From contig CASHTG010000002.1 in assembly GCA_949357655.1 (NCBI GenBank), positions 62,001-126,000 of the forward strand: a DNA stretch of 64,000 nucleotides. The letters are read 5' to 3'. This DNA is from Parascedosporium putredinis (taxonomy: Eukaryota > Ascomycota > Sordariomycetes > Microascales > Microascaceae). The position numbers and the translations under genes were made by a program. Every line of letters begins with the position of its first letter. Positions within the stretch are counted from its first letter, which is position 1. The notes under the pieces were generated by a model. It ran no database searches. It was not told where the DNA came from and saw nothing but the letters and a program-made list of their open reading frames with translations. Below are positions 11,269 through 23,306 of this stretch, piece by piece.

Positions 11269-11596
11269 TTCGAGGGTATTGCGACAATTTCCTAGTGTGA
11301 AGGAGAGTTGCAAAAGAGGGCGGCTAAGTCAGTGTTGAGCAAAAGAGAAGTTTCCTTCTTGGCCCAAAAAAAAGATCGTTGTGATCTTTGTTAGGGTTTG
11401 CAGGGTCAGAGGTGGGCGCCAATATTACCCAATGTTTAGCCGATATTCTGCAAGTACCAAAGTAGCTCACGGCGCTAGGATCCTCGATGAATTATGTGTT
11501 GCGGTTTGAACGACGGCCGGAATTTTGGGCTCACTCTTGAAATCTTATATATCTGCTTTCATCATGTGAATCAATTTTCTCAAATAGGCCAAATCT
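11269..11596. promoter_or_regulatory. Bidirectional promoter of uL23 and BMT2
   Basis: Only 328 bp separate the start codons of a ribosomal protein and a rRNA-modifying enzyme that read apart. It contains an A-run at about 11366-11373 and the telobox at 11391-11400. Joint control is inferred from the layout. Confidence 0.6.
11391..11400. promoter_or_regulatory. Telobox in the uL23/BMT2 promoter
   Basis: TTAGGGTTTG on the plus strand (AAACCCTAA on the minus). Such sites are bound by Tbf1/Rap1-type Myb proteins in ribosomal-protein promoters of several ascomycetes. The match is visible; occupancy is inferred. Confidence 0.5.
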
Positions 11597-12481
11597 ATGG
11601 GTGTCAGAGGGACAAAAAACTTGGCCCTAGGCCGGCCGCCAACAGCGAGACCAGCGAAAGCTGGATTTTCTCGCCGAACGGCAAGGACGCTTATCAATAA
11701 ACATCACCTTCTAGAAAAAAGCGGCAGAAAGCTCTCAAGGCAGGCGATCAGGACGTCGCTACGGCTATTACAACCGAGATATCTAGCTTAGGAGGCTTGG
11801 AGCGATATCAACAAGCTAGTCTTCTTGGGCAAAGTAAGGACCGTGGGGTGACAGTTCAAAGGTCCTCCTCGAATGGGTCAAGCCCTCTCTCTCTAACAAA
11901 GCTCAGCAAGCGAAGACCAAGCACAGGAGAATTCGAATGCTTGAAGTTGGCGCTCTTAGCACAAGCAATGCTTGCTCTTCTAGCGACTATTTCGAGACGG
12001 TGCGGATCGATCTAAACAGCCAGGCCCCCGGCATCCTAAGACAGAATTTCATGGAGAGGCCACTTCCGTCAAACGATGGCGATCGTTTTGATATCATATC
12101 GCTAAGCCTGGTTCTGAATTTCGTTCCCGAGCCAGCAGGTCGAGGCGATATGCTCCGACGTGCCACGTCTTTTCTTCAATCCCCAGAGCTCACCATCAGT
12201 TCCTCAGCGTCATCCCGGCCATATTTATTGTCTTGCCGAAAAGTTGTGTTTTGAACTCACGTTACTGCTCAGAAGAATTGCTTGGCAACATAATGGCGTC
12301 TTTCGGGTTTTCACGGACCAACCGCAAGGTTACAGGAAAGCTTTTCTACTCCTTATGGCGGCGAGATAAACCCGTGCAAACACACGCGCAAAGGTTCCCT
12401 AAGAAAGAAATCAACCCGGGGCCGGGGAAGAATAATTTCGCTATCGTGGTGAATAGTCTCGACGAGAGTGGGAAGAGCTGA
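11597..12481 (+). CDS. BMT2: 25S rRNA adenine-N(1) methyltransferase Bmt2
   Basis: Nucleolar SAM-dependent enzyme; yeast Bmt2 makes an m1A in 25S rRNA. The N-terminus shows LALGRPPT and TRTLIN-like patches, then LGGLERYQQASLLGQSKDRG, the SAM-binding strand RMLEVGALSTSNAC, IDLNSQ, FMERPLP, and FDIISLSLVLNFVP. After the methyltransferase core follow FIVLPKSCVLNSRY and KLFYSLWRR, with the ending FPKKEINPGPGKNNF. Three one-base deficits occur: A6 at 11715-11720, G4 at 11845-11848 and C4 at 12181-12184. Restoring them yields 296 codons with no intron. Start at ATG 11597. The family is clear from the order of conserved blocks. Confidence 0.88.
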
Positions 12482-14202
12482 TGCGATGGCCGGCACTGGA
12501 TGTCGAACACTCAGCACGACTCCAACAAGCGACACGAGAAGCACGTGTGCTCACCCGAGGCTGTGCTCGGTACCGCAAGTAAAGGTTTAATTCATCAAGG
12601 CCCTCGACCACAGAGATGTCGGGACTGAGAGCGGGGTGGGAGGCCGGGCCACGAGATTTACCTGGCCTGTAACCCGGGCGTGATGCAGTGGCCAGGCGGG
12701 GGCGGGTGGCTGATGCGAGAGCTCACTTCGTCTGTTCCCATATCGTATTGGCAGCTAAGCAATGACTCGGCTCAGTGACGATAAACCAAGCAGGCAGCTC
12801 CCACTCCATGTCGTCATAAGTGTTGAGCCTCGTCCATTCAGCAACGCAATGTTCTGCGAGCCACCCTAACACGATGACAATTGCTTTTCATATGCTGGTC
12901 GGCTTACAAGCTAGGCACGTTGGGGGAAGTAGGCCGACCACCGGGCACTCTCTTTGGAAGTTGGCCAAAAGTTAAGAACAATGTACTAGATATGATCACG
13001 TCTAAATCCAAGTCAATGGACTCCACACTCATCTTTATGCCAAGGCCACTAGCCTAGCACAACTACCATCCTTGAGGCCAACGGTTGTCCATGCGTCTTA
13101 ACGAATTTATACAAGGACAAGTTCAACCCTACTCAGGGTAACGGAGTAGCTACAGACTCTTCGGTAACGCTTTTGGCTGATGCGAGGTCTTCCAGCAGTG
13201 TCATCAAGTATCCCACCTTCAGTCATGTTCCTCTATCAACCTCGCACGACAAGGTTAAGTCTTTAAACAGTCGGAGTTTGATATCTCAACGGTACCAACC
13301 GGCTGCATACAAACCTTCTTCAAGCAGACAACGATAGGCTTATCAAAGTATCTATGATGAATTCCATGCCGTGAAGCAAGGCACTTGCTTAAAGCATTTT
13401 AGCCCTCCTCACTAGAGAGACGGCAGGCGCCCTTCTAAACCAACCCACATGCCCTCCTCATGCCCTCCTCATCCGAGTACACTATCACGGTCACCCTATG
13501 AGTCTACTCCTGGCCCGCTACCCTTCCACTCCCCAAATTCCAATACTCCCGTTCACCTCCTCGCTCTCACCTGCGCCGAACCTGTAGATCTCCAACCGTC
13601 CACCCAACATTCTTGCCCACATGTGGGCCGAAGAAAAGGCCTCGCTGCTGACCAAGCACATGCCTTCTTTCATGCCTTTGGTCCTTGCCAGGTGTTGTCT
13701 AGCCCAACGGCGAAGGAAGCTGGATAGGTTTCACTACCATGTACTAGTTCTTCACAATGGCTGTTTATGCGTGACTGGACGGCCGTACTGATAGTAGCTA
13801 GGAACCTCAACCGTAGAGCTTTTCTAACCCAAATCTGATATATATATGGGTAGAAAACTACACTGACGCTACATGGATGGGATATCACAAGGCAATTCGG
13901 AAAGAGACAAGAAATTTATTGGTCAATGATATGCGCTGCGTATTGAGAAGTAGGCGGTCGGATGACTACATTTATAGCTGAAGACACAGAGGATAAGCTG
14001 GGCCCTTGTATGGCCTTGAAGAAGACAGTATCCAGTCAATCAGCTGAGATACCCCTCCAGCCGCAACCCCAGGAAGCTTCTTGATAGTCGAGGTTCACAC
14101 ACCACCACTTATCTTCGACGTCCTAGTAGGCGTGATGAAGCTCCACACGTGATAGACGAAAATTTGGTATGATTTGGATTACTGGGGCCTAGGATTTGAA
14201 CC
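12482..14202. other. Convergent intergenic region BMT2/UTR4, 1.7 kb
   Basis: Unusually long for two 3' flanks. An open frame at 13449-13727 is Pro/Ser-rich without a domain and is not called. No transposon ends, tandem repeats or RNA gene recognised. Confidence 0.5.
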
Positions 14203-15179
14203 TCACTCCCGTTCAAGGTTGAGCGTACTGAAGTCCAGTACTGCCAATTCTAGGATTGAATCGCCCTCAATGGGGTTATTTCCTGGCCGAATTACCACCA
14301 AGCTTTGCATGCCGGCAGCCTGCGCAGCCTCAACCTCTTTTAAGTTATCACTAAGAAATAGCCATCTGTTCGGTTCAATGCCCGGATAACGAGAGATAAT
14401 CTTCGTGTAGCTTTCTGGGCTAACTTTCGATCCGGCATTTACTGTGTCAAACCAGTCCGTAATCAAGGAAGTCATATCTGATGGCTGGGATGTTGTATGG
14501 CCAAACAACAATTTTTGGGCGGGGACAGATCCGGATGAATATATCATGATATCCAGGCCCGAAGAATGCCAGGAAGCTAGGGCGGGGCCGACATCGTCGA
14601 AGAGGGGGCTCGGAGCTTCCCAGTCCGATAGCCCTCTTCCCAGAGATAGCCTTGCAGAGCTTTAAGGTACGGAACTTTCAGATCCATTGCAACAAGGTCC
14701 TGAACATGGGCCTTGAAAGCCTCCTGGTCCGAGGAAAACTCTTGTGGGAAAGCCTGCCTATACTGCGCAAAAGTAGGATTCTCCCAAATAGAGTCAAGAT
14801 CCTGCGAGAGCGCCTGGAGTGCGTACGGAAACTAAGAGTTGGATAACTGTGTCAGCAATCCCGGTTTAATAGGCCGGGTGTACTCATGATAACTTTGATT
14901 TGACAATAAGTGGCGTCCCCGGCCAGAGGCGATGTGGCAGGCAGTCGGGAACCATTGCCCTTTGCAATTTTGCAAAGAGAAAGTGAGAAACGCGAACTGT
15001 GGTGCGGTGAGAGCAAACCTACCAGGACATCCTTCACGAAGGAGATAGGACAAACGGTCCCCTCTTAGGCGTCCAAAGGTGGCGGAAATTAGCCTCTTGT
15101 TCGCTCAGTGGACCAATTGTAGGAGATGGAACGATACCAATATCAAGCAGAACGACCTTGAGAGGTCCCACGGGGCCAT
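14203..15179 (-). CDS. UTR4: Enolase-phosphatase E1, methionine salvage
   Basis: HAD-superfamily bifunctional enzyme that enolises and dephosphorylates 2,3-diketo-5-methylthiopentyl-1-phosphate in methionine salvage. Three exons, 15179-15138, 15063-15023 and 14831-14203, give about 237 residues. The HAD motif I DIEGT spans the first splice junction, followed by VCPISFVKDVL. Motif II is IYSSGSVPAQKLLFGHT, and motif III/IV region reads WLFLSDNLKEVEAAQAAGM. Two bases are missing: plus-strand G4 at 15172-15175, right after the start codon, and G5 at 14604-14608. Without the first, the ATG is out of frame with the enzyme. Exon lengths then sum to 238 codons. Confidence 0.9.
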
Positions 15180-18100
15180 TGTGACGGAGATTCCTGGTTC
15201 GGATGAAAACGAGGCGGTGAGCGGTTTGTTTGTGGTCGTACTCTTTGAGCCTGGGACCGTTTGAGAAGGGGGACTGATGATAGTCTGTGTGAAGAAGGCT
15301 TCCTTTCGGCTGTCCCCCTTCTTCCGGTGTATTCTGGCGCCAGCGAAAAGGAAAAGAAAAACTTCTTCCCCAGCCCTCTGGCTCTTGATTCGGCGACAAC
15401 AAGTCAGTAATTTTACGGTCCTGTCCCGGGCATGCACGAATGTTGACGGGAGTCGCATCAAGTTCTTTGTGGACTAATAGCATTACTATGTGGGTTCATG
15501 CGGGCAAGCAAGGGCTGGACCTGCTACAAAGTCCATGTGGGGTCCTTAGGTATCACCTCGTCCCGGAGTGGAGGTTGGTTCAAACTCCAGCCTCCACTCG
15601 CTGACACCCGTTAAGCTGTTACATTAGATTGGTTCTAATGCTTCTTGGAGGATTGGAACGCGCAGAACGGCATGTGTATGTGTGTGTGTGTGTGTGTGAC
15701 GCCAAAGAAAATAGTAGTCGGCGAAGCTCGAAGGCATGCTCCCGAGCAGGAGGGGAAAATTGGGATGGAGATAGTAGAGATATCATGTATGAAGTGGAAG
15801 AGAGGATCGCGATATGCCCAAACCCTGCTGAGCCGAACTAATGCAGATCAGGATCCCCAGGGTCTAACCCCCAGTCGTGTTGCACTGTTTTCAAAATGGC
15901 CCCAGCCGCCCTAGCTCAACTTCATATCCGTTGATGCAGGGAACGAGTGATAAATGCTGGAGGGCGGGTAGGGCGGGTGGCGGCGAGGCCTTTGGAGTGG
16001 AGCGACTTCCTTTTGAGCATCGATGGCACCAGAGATGGAGAGGATTGGGAAAAGGACAAGACACGTTTGTAGGGGTGGGGAAAACATAATAATACCTCCC
16101 AATGATTGCATCCTCTCCGGTTAAACGTGGGCAAGTGGCGGTGAGGGCAAATTGGATTCCACCACCTTGATGCAGCGGATGAGGATGAGCTGGGCGAGCC
16201 TCATTGGGGACACTTCAACAACTTGATCTCTTCTTACCAGAGAAGGATGGAGACCAACAAACACCGTACTCCACAGACCAATCCTCTCCATCTGAATGGC
16301 TAGTCCCTGCCATGAACGAATATTTTCGGCTGCCCAACAAGATGCGGTCAACATCAGGCATCGTCCTCGGCACCTCGAGACATAACACAGGATATCTGTT
16401 TATTTATTACGAAGTAAACACTCAACCAGAAAAACAAACATTGGATAGAGCCTACAGGGCAAAATACTCAGGGCCCAGCTTGTCTAACACCAGTCTTGAC
16501 AAGGGGCACATTATCAACAACTTTCTCTAAGTAAATAAGTCTTAATCTTCCACAACGAGACTCGAGAGCTTTGTGGATTTACGTGTTCAGGAACTCTTTA
16601 GTAGTATACACCTACGTTCACACACACATTCTGGCGGAGAGGCGTTTAAGCCTGATAAAGCCTGCGTTGGTTTGTCTAGTATTTGCGATTCAGTGGGATG
16701 TGGTTGCTCCAGCAGCTTGAGCAGCCGACTCCGACAGGTTGTCTCCTCTTTTTGCATCAATTAAGACCTCACCCGGCCGCCTGAACTTCCTCTTGTATTA
16801 CATTTTCGTCCCAAAATGCCGAAGCGGAAATGCAGGGTCTCACAAAACAAAGGAGGTTCGTAACTTGTTGCCTGTGTGTACTTTTCCCCTCTCTCGAAGC
16901 TCACCCAGCTCACCTTGCTGTTTTGAGGTACAACTGTCCTTGTAACCTCCTCGGGGTATCTGAAGTGCGCAAGCACCGCAACGGATAGGAAATAATACTT
17001 CAAGGTTCTACTACATACATAGTATCAATACGTGGACGAAGGGGACTCCAATTCATGTCCGGGGCTGGGGCCGTCTACACATGGGCGCCGTTTAGGTATT
17101 TGGAACCTCCAGTAAACTATAATCGGCGCAAGCCCACCAGGTTCTCTCTACCCCCATTTTTCGTCCTCGCAAGTACAACATTGAAGCAATAGTGTGTGTC
17201 CTGCAGGGCGAAAGGAGTGCAGGCCAAGGCAGGCGCATCCACATTAGCCGAGCAGTTGCCTGGGCCCGGTTTATTGAACTTGAAACAGAACCTGACGGAA
17301 ACTTTTGGACCTGAACGCACGTTCACGAGAAACGGAGGAGTGTCCTTTGACTTGTACTATTGGCACGAAGCTGTTCACGAGATGATGGCCCTTCTCATGC
17401 TGAGTGTCAGAGAGACGATCAACGGTGTTTATTTGTTTATTCAACTCCAGCGTTGGCGATGAGCTGGACGGGCCGCGAAAAGCTCGCCATCGTATCTTAT
17501 CCCCTGATCTCCGAGTCCCTCTGCGTTCTCAGGGGGAACGAACAGGTTACGTGAACTCATCAAATTGCCCACGATGGACTTGGTGTCTGACCTTGCAACA
17601 TTTCTCCACTTGACTGTTTACCGCCGAGCAGATTCAACTTTTCCGTGCACTGGGTCACTGATCCCATCTACAAACAATAAGGCTCAGAGGTAGGATATCA
17701 TGAGTTGACAATTCAGTGCGATAGCGTTGTATTACTCATCGATTCAGGGGAACGCAACCGAGGATAGAGGCAAGCTCTCCACTAGTGTTGTATCAACGAG
17801 TTGTCACTCAGGGCGCGTGCTCAGGGAAATTACGGTCGAGGTAGAGAGGTAGCCGACATTTACAAGAATGGGCTTAGTGTCCTGCATGCACAGTCACCAG
17901 GTCAATTTTAGACCACGCATGGGGGCGCCACATTGCCTTGAAGGGAACATGGCCCCAATGGTGCCACGAAGTTGGATTGGCTTGATCTCAGCCGGGGTTT
18001 GTGGCCAGCTCAGAATGGGCCGCTGGACCTCCCATATTTTAACCCAACTCCTCTTCTTGCCCTCGAAGATCTGACGCAAAAGCCCGCGCTAATACTCCGA

Positions 18101-20704
18101 GAACCAACAGTGACTCGCACGGCGCATTCGACCCGTCGCTGCTTGTGCATTCATAGATGAAAATCCGTGATACGAAAGCTGCCATGGTTAGCTATTACTA
18201 TCACCATGTTCCCAAAGCTTCCTCCTCTGTTGGCGGGGATGTTTCAGAGCTGGAACTTGCAACGGAATCTTCAAGGACAGATGGGTTGATGGGTTTAAGC
18301 GGGGTGAGAGTAATACAAGTAATAGGAGACTTCAAATGTTGCTCTTGGTCAACGAAACACCCACACGTATGGACGGAGACGGGAGGGACGCGACTCTCGT
18401 GTTCCGTTCCGTTGAGCTCCGGGTTGGGGCTGGCTGTTCCCAGGTCCTTGTCCTGGCTCCGTTATTCACAGGCTTGCATGAATGGCGATCCTCGTCAGCG
18501 AACCAGGCGGTGTAGAAAACTGTAACGCCACTCAGATGACAATTCACACTGTGTAAATAGTACATACAGTCGACGCCCCGATCCCTCCCCTTCCCTTCGA
18601 AAGAACCATTTGGGCCACTCCTTTGGAACCATAGACTCAGCCATGTGGCTGTTGGTTTCAAGGCGATCCTCCCCGCGCAAAGGAGAACCTGGCGTTTTCT
18701 TTCTTCAACAACTTGTGATATCGATTCTACAAGTATGTTAGAAGAGTTTGGCTTGAAGACATTGGTGATCGATCAGTGAAGGCCAAGGTTGTCCACGACT
18801 TTCGAGGCTTGTTGTGACGGAGAGATTGGAGTACCGCACCTTGACATATTCAAGTCAATTTTCAACCCCGTGATACGTACGAGGCAGAGGTAAAGAAGCC
18901 ATAAAGAGACATGACGCCTATGTACCTCAAGGTACCTTTTTCGTCCTCCGACTCAAGGGGGCATGCGACACAGTGCTATTCGATCGTCATGCTCAAAGGA
19001 ATGGCAGCGGATTTTCAATTGATGAGCCCAATGACAACATTCGCAAACAGGAGAAACAACTGATCGACCCACTCAAGTGCCACTTGCCGCCATCCTGTCC
19101 TTATCACCAGCCAATGCCCAACCGCCTCCACACACCATTTGGCTTAAAACGGAGCCTCCGTCGAGTGGTAGTGGGCACCTTGCGCCGTTTGGACCTGTGG
19201 ACAGTTATGAAGTACCTCAACTTCCGCACAAGCCCCTGACAGAGGTCACCCAATCCCTCTTGGCCTCCCCCAACCACGCCACCCTTGTCGACAAGAGCGG
19301 TCTCCCTCGTCGGCAGTGCCCAGGTTCCCCAGTTTCTTCAGTCTGGGTGTGACTCTTTGCCCGCCACACTCAGGGAACCTGCTTCGTCATGTACCTCGTA
19401 CCTCAGAGTACCCCTCACTTTGAATAGCGTTGGGAGATACGCGTTGGAACCAGTGCAGCAACTCGGACCTGGCTGAGACCCTGCCAGACCTGGCTGGTCA
19501 CGCCCGCCTTATTACTCCAATAGATCCTTCCTCATCATTCCAGCACTTTCTCCCCTCCTCCTTTTGCTTCCGCAGAGTCATCACCAAGGCCTCTCTTTCT
19601 CTTCTCGCTAGCTCGTTCTCTCCTTCATTATAACCCGGCATCGTCTTCCAATTCAGCATAATAATTCCCGAGCCTTACTCGCTCTCCTGAACTCCCTTCT
19701 CACGCTCAACTCTTCTCGTGGCCTGTTTCTCCGTCCCGGCGAAGCCCCTGCGACAACGCCGTACTCCGCCCTCCCCTCCGAGTCACCACCTCCAGCGAAG
19801 AGAAAGAAAGCGACCTTGATACTCCCTTCCTCCTACACTTGACAAGTCGTACCAGAAGGACACGTCCAGACAAATCCAGCCCATCTTGCAACTTGCCTCG
19901 GCTCTGCTGATTGAACGATTACTTCGGTCCCGTCCCGATCACCAAATCTCGAAGCTACACAACTCAGCCTCATCTAATCTGCTTTGAAGACTTGACGCTA
20001 CATCCGACCAGTTGATCAGCTAGGCTTCGGGGTTTGGCAGCTTATTCACGAGCAACACGACCGTTTGGTGCGAGCGATAAGCTCGGGTCTCGCTTGGTCC
20101 AGAAATAGCCCTCACGAACCACGCATCAATCTAGTCCCGAGTCACCAAGCCCGTGCTCTTCGAAGGGTGTGATTCTCACATCATTTAGAGCAAGCCTTGA
20201 CCGATTTACATTGCTTTAAACCGGCATACACACCATTCTTTATATATCCAATGTTCTTATAACGACAATTTCCTTTTGTATTTTTCAACGGCCTTCTTGG
20301 TCCGGTGTTTCTCGCCACTTACGAACCTGCCCCTTGCGATCTTTACCTCTCTTTTGTTACCATTTTCGACGCGACGATAACCCATACGATCTACTGACAC
20401 GAACGACCTGGAGTTGACGCCTCTTGTTACTATTTTCCGCATTTTCTGTACATCTCCCAAACGACCTTCGAACCGACCCTCATCGCGACTCTCTTATACC
20501 CTTCATTACCACACACCTCTCTGTACTCTGTTAGCTTGTTTTCTCATCTCCATCTTTGACATCGCCGAAACGACTAAGCCTAAAGTGCTGTATCATTACC
20601 CTGACTCTTCGACCTTTTTTTCTTTTCTTCGCGTTCTATCTTTTGAGTTGGTGGTGAGCTATCCATCATCTCGTTTTCTTCTTTTTTCCCCAACGAATTC
20701 AAGA
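15180..20704. other. 5.5-kb gene-free region upstream of the KSP1-type kinase
   Basis: No open frame here has a recognisable domain. It contains a GT microsatellite at 15673-15698 and an AAGGTACCTT palindrome at 18929-18938. From about 19,500 the plus strand turns pyrimidine-rich, as expected of a long kinase leader. It could hold a non-coding transcript; none can be defined from sequence. Confidence 0.5.
15673..15698. repeat. (GT)n microsatellite
   Basis: Alternating TG/GT over about 26 bp with one interruption (tgtatg) near its start. Confidence 0.9.
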
Positions 20705-22604
20705 ATGGCATGCTTGAAGGATACTTTCAGCAATGGAGTTATTCTCGATGGTCGATACCAGACCATTGCCCCCTCAACCATGGCTCCTTTGGCATGGTTT
20801 TCATGGCCAAGGATTTGGTCACGGGTGACACCGTCGCTATTAAGTGCTTGACGAAGAAGTCGGCTGCGATGGAAGGCCCAACCGATTTCGCCATCGACGA
20901 CAAATCGGAAGAATTTGCGCTCCATAGCCGTTTGGGCTCACATCCTAATATCGTCAACCTGCTTCACGCTTTCGAGACAGATGCGCACCAGTTTCTCGTC
21001 CTCGAGTTCTGCGCCCGGGGAGACCTGTACGAGGCCATCCGAGATGGCCATGGTCCCTGGAAACTGAACATGTGAGGCAGTTTATGCTCGAGCTTGTGGA
21101 TGCCGTGAGGTACATTCACTCCAAAGGAGTCTACCACCGCGACATTAAGCCCGAGAACATCTTCTTGACCAAGTCAGGCTCGATGAAACTTGGTGACTTC
21201 GGCTTGGCTACTTCGGACAAATGGTCAACGGAGTCCACAGTGGGGAGCGATCGCTATATGTCTCCCGAGCAGTATGACTCGGCTGGGGCCGGATATTCTC
21301 CCGCACAAGCCGATATCTGGGCCATCGGTGTCTGCCTCCTCAATATCCTCTTTTCGCGCAACCCTTTCACGACCCCAACAGAGGTCGACCCTCTTTTCCT
21401 CGATTTTTCTCGCGATAAGCAGTCGCTCTTTGACGTTTTCCCAACTTTGTCTCAGGACACGTATGAAGTTATCGTTCAGTGTATGAATCTTGATCCGATG
21501 AAACGGTCCTTGATCGGTGCCCGTGAGGCTCTCATGAACGTGGTGAGCTTTACCACAACAGACGAGACGCTTGACGAGTTCTGCTCGGTTGAACGACGGA
21601 CCGTCGCGACAGCCAACAGAGAGCCTTTGCGGACACCTTCGATTCAAAGCCCCCAGGTCGAGCAGGGTGCTTTCCCGTGGGCAAAGGCTCTTCACGCCAC
21701 CCCTCGCCAGGCCTTCCGTCAGCTGAGTGCCATTCCCGACTATGACGAGGAGCTTTTTCCCAAGTCAGAAGATACCTCGGACTGGTGCTCTGCAACGGTT
21801 CAAACACCTATGTCATCGATGTTGGGCTCGACATTGGGCGCCTCCATGCAATCTCTCGCCATCACGCAACCCCCTCGGCTTTCCCGGCCTTCTCGACCAC
21901 GGCCTTCCATGCCTGGATCTTTGCCCATCGCAATGGGCAAACCAAAGAATCTATCCGCGATGTCCTTCACCTTTGGTGGTCGTGGTAAGGGTGCCGTTTC
22001 CAAGAGCTGGAGCGACATCTGGGACGAGGATATCGAGGAGGAAGAGGAGGAGGGACAGCTCCCACTCAACTCAAGGACTTGGAGCCATGAGAGCGAGTCG
22101 ACCAAGGTCGGTGAGAGCATCACAGTCGCCGGAAAGGACAACGATGCTGTGGAGGGCCTCGCAGTCAAGGATGTTGATGTGGATCTAGCCGCCGACGGTT
22201 TCTTTTTCCACGATATGCCTCCCACTCCACCTGCTGATACAACTGAGGCTACCGCAGTGCAGGTAGAGTTGCGTGCGCCTGATACCCAGGCCCGCTACTC
22301 TCCACCTTCTAAGCGGAATAATTTGGATAAATGGGCGGCCTTGGGCCAGCGTCGTCGAGGCTTTGGGACGACTCCCGAAATGGAACAAATGCCAGAGTTG
22401 ACAAGGCCCAGGCGGCAAAATAATGTTTTTGGATATATGCACACGCAAGGTGCAAGCCATTGGGATCACCTCAACAGCCAAAGAACCATCAAGGCTAAGG
22501 AGTGCCCATGGAATAAGGGACGAGACTGCAATTGGCGCAAGGAAAAGCGTCTTGATCTCGGCGATATTGAGTGGGTTGGGGCTTGGCCGGAAGGACATGC
22601 TTAA
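20705..22604 (+). CDS. KSP1/Ran1-type serine/threonine protein kinase
   Basis: Cytoplasmic/nuclear kinase related to yeast Ksp1 and fission-yeast Ran1; Ksp1 links TORC1 and PKA signals to autophagy and filamentous growth. Start ATG 20705 (MACLKDTFSNG). The glycine loop is LNHGSFGMVF (about residues 24-33), the ATP lysine lies in VAIKCL (K47), the catalytic loop HRDIKPEN at about 145-152, DFGLA at about 165, and the activation segment GSDRYMSPEQ. A low-complexity tail with a Glu-rich run ends in DIEWVGAWPEGHA, typical of the filamentous-fungal group. Two bases are missing: C5 at 20769-20773 (inside the glycine loop) and CCC at 21055-21057. Corrected length is 633 residues with no intron. Confidence 0.9.
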
Positions 22605-23306
22605 GGCGAGTATCGTCCCTCGACACAACGGGCAGCACTCCACTTGTGGCTAGGTTCACTCATCTTTAGATCGTTGCCTTCTTTGGAAAATGCTCCAAGG
22701 ACAACGTTTCTAACGCGAATCCTAGCTCGCTCTCTGTGTATAAAAAAATATTGTCACCGATGAAATAAATATACCAGAAGTACCCACTCATACAATTTCT
22801 TTCGTAGTGCAAGTGGTAGACTATGCGTAAACTCTTCAGCAACAAAACTAAGCAGTTAAATAGCGATTGAACTGAAGCTGTATCTAATAGGCAGCAGTAC
22901 AATTGTCCCACACACATCAAGCTCTTCTAACACCAGGCCATGCAATAACATGTCGTAAACTCCACCTTGTCTTCCGTGTCCATGTCAACCAACCCCTTTG
23001 AAAATGATGCCCCATACCAAATGGTAGACGATTCAAGACGAGAACCGTAGTATGTGGAAGTGAACCCCTTCCAGAAAGGAGGCTCGGGAACAATCAGGAT
23101 CGACGCCGCCTTCATACAAGTAGAAACCCCACCAACGAAAGCTCAACAACCCTAAAAGTAAGAATAGAAATAAAAATAAAACCTTGACACAAGCTTGAGA
23201 GTGTTCCTCAATACATGAATGAGATCTACGAAAAGCGCAGGTCGCAATGCATTATGAGAAAAGGGCGGAAACGTTAGATCGTTAGCAGATAGGAGAAGGA
23301 ACAACC
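22605..23306. other. Convergent intergenic region kinase/AVT transporter
   Basis: AT-richer than its surroundings; two 3' flanks, no gene seen. Confidence 0.5.

Noticed and set aside
14180..14205. GGTTCAAATCC word resembling a tRNA B box
   Set aside because: It falls at the end of the enolase-phosphatase gene and there is no matching A box or acceptor stem.
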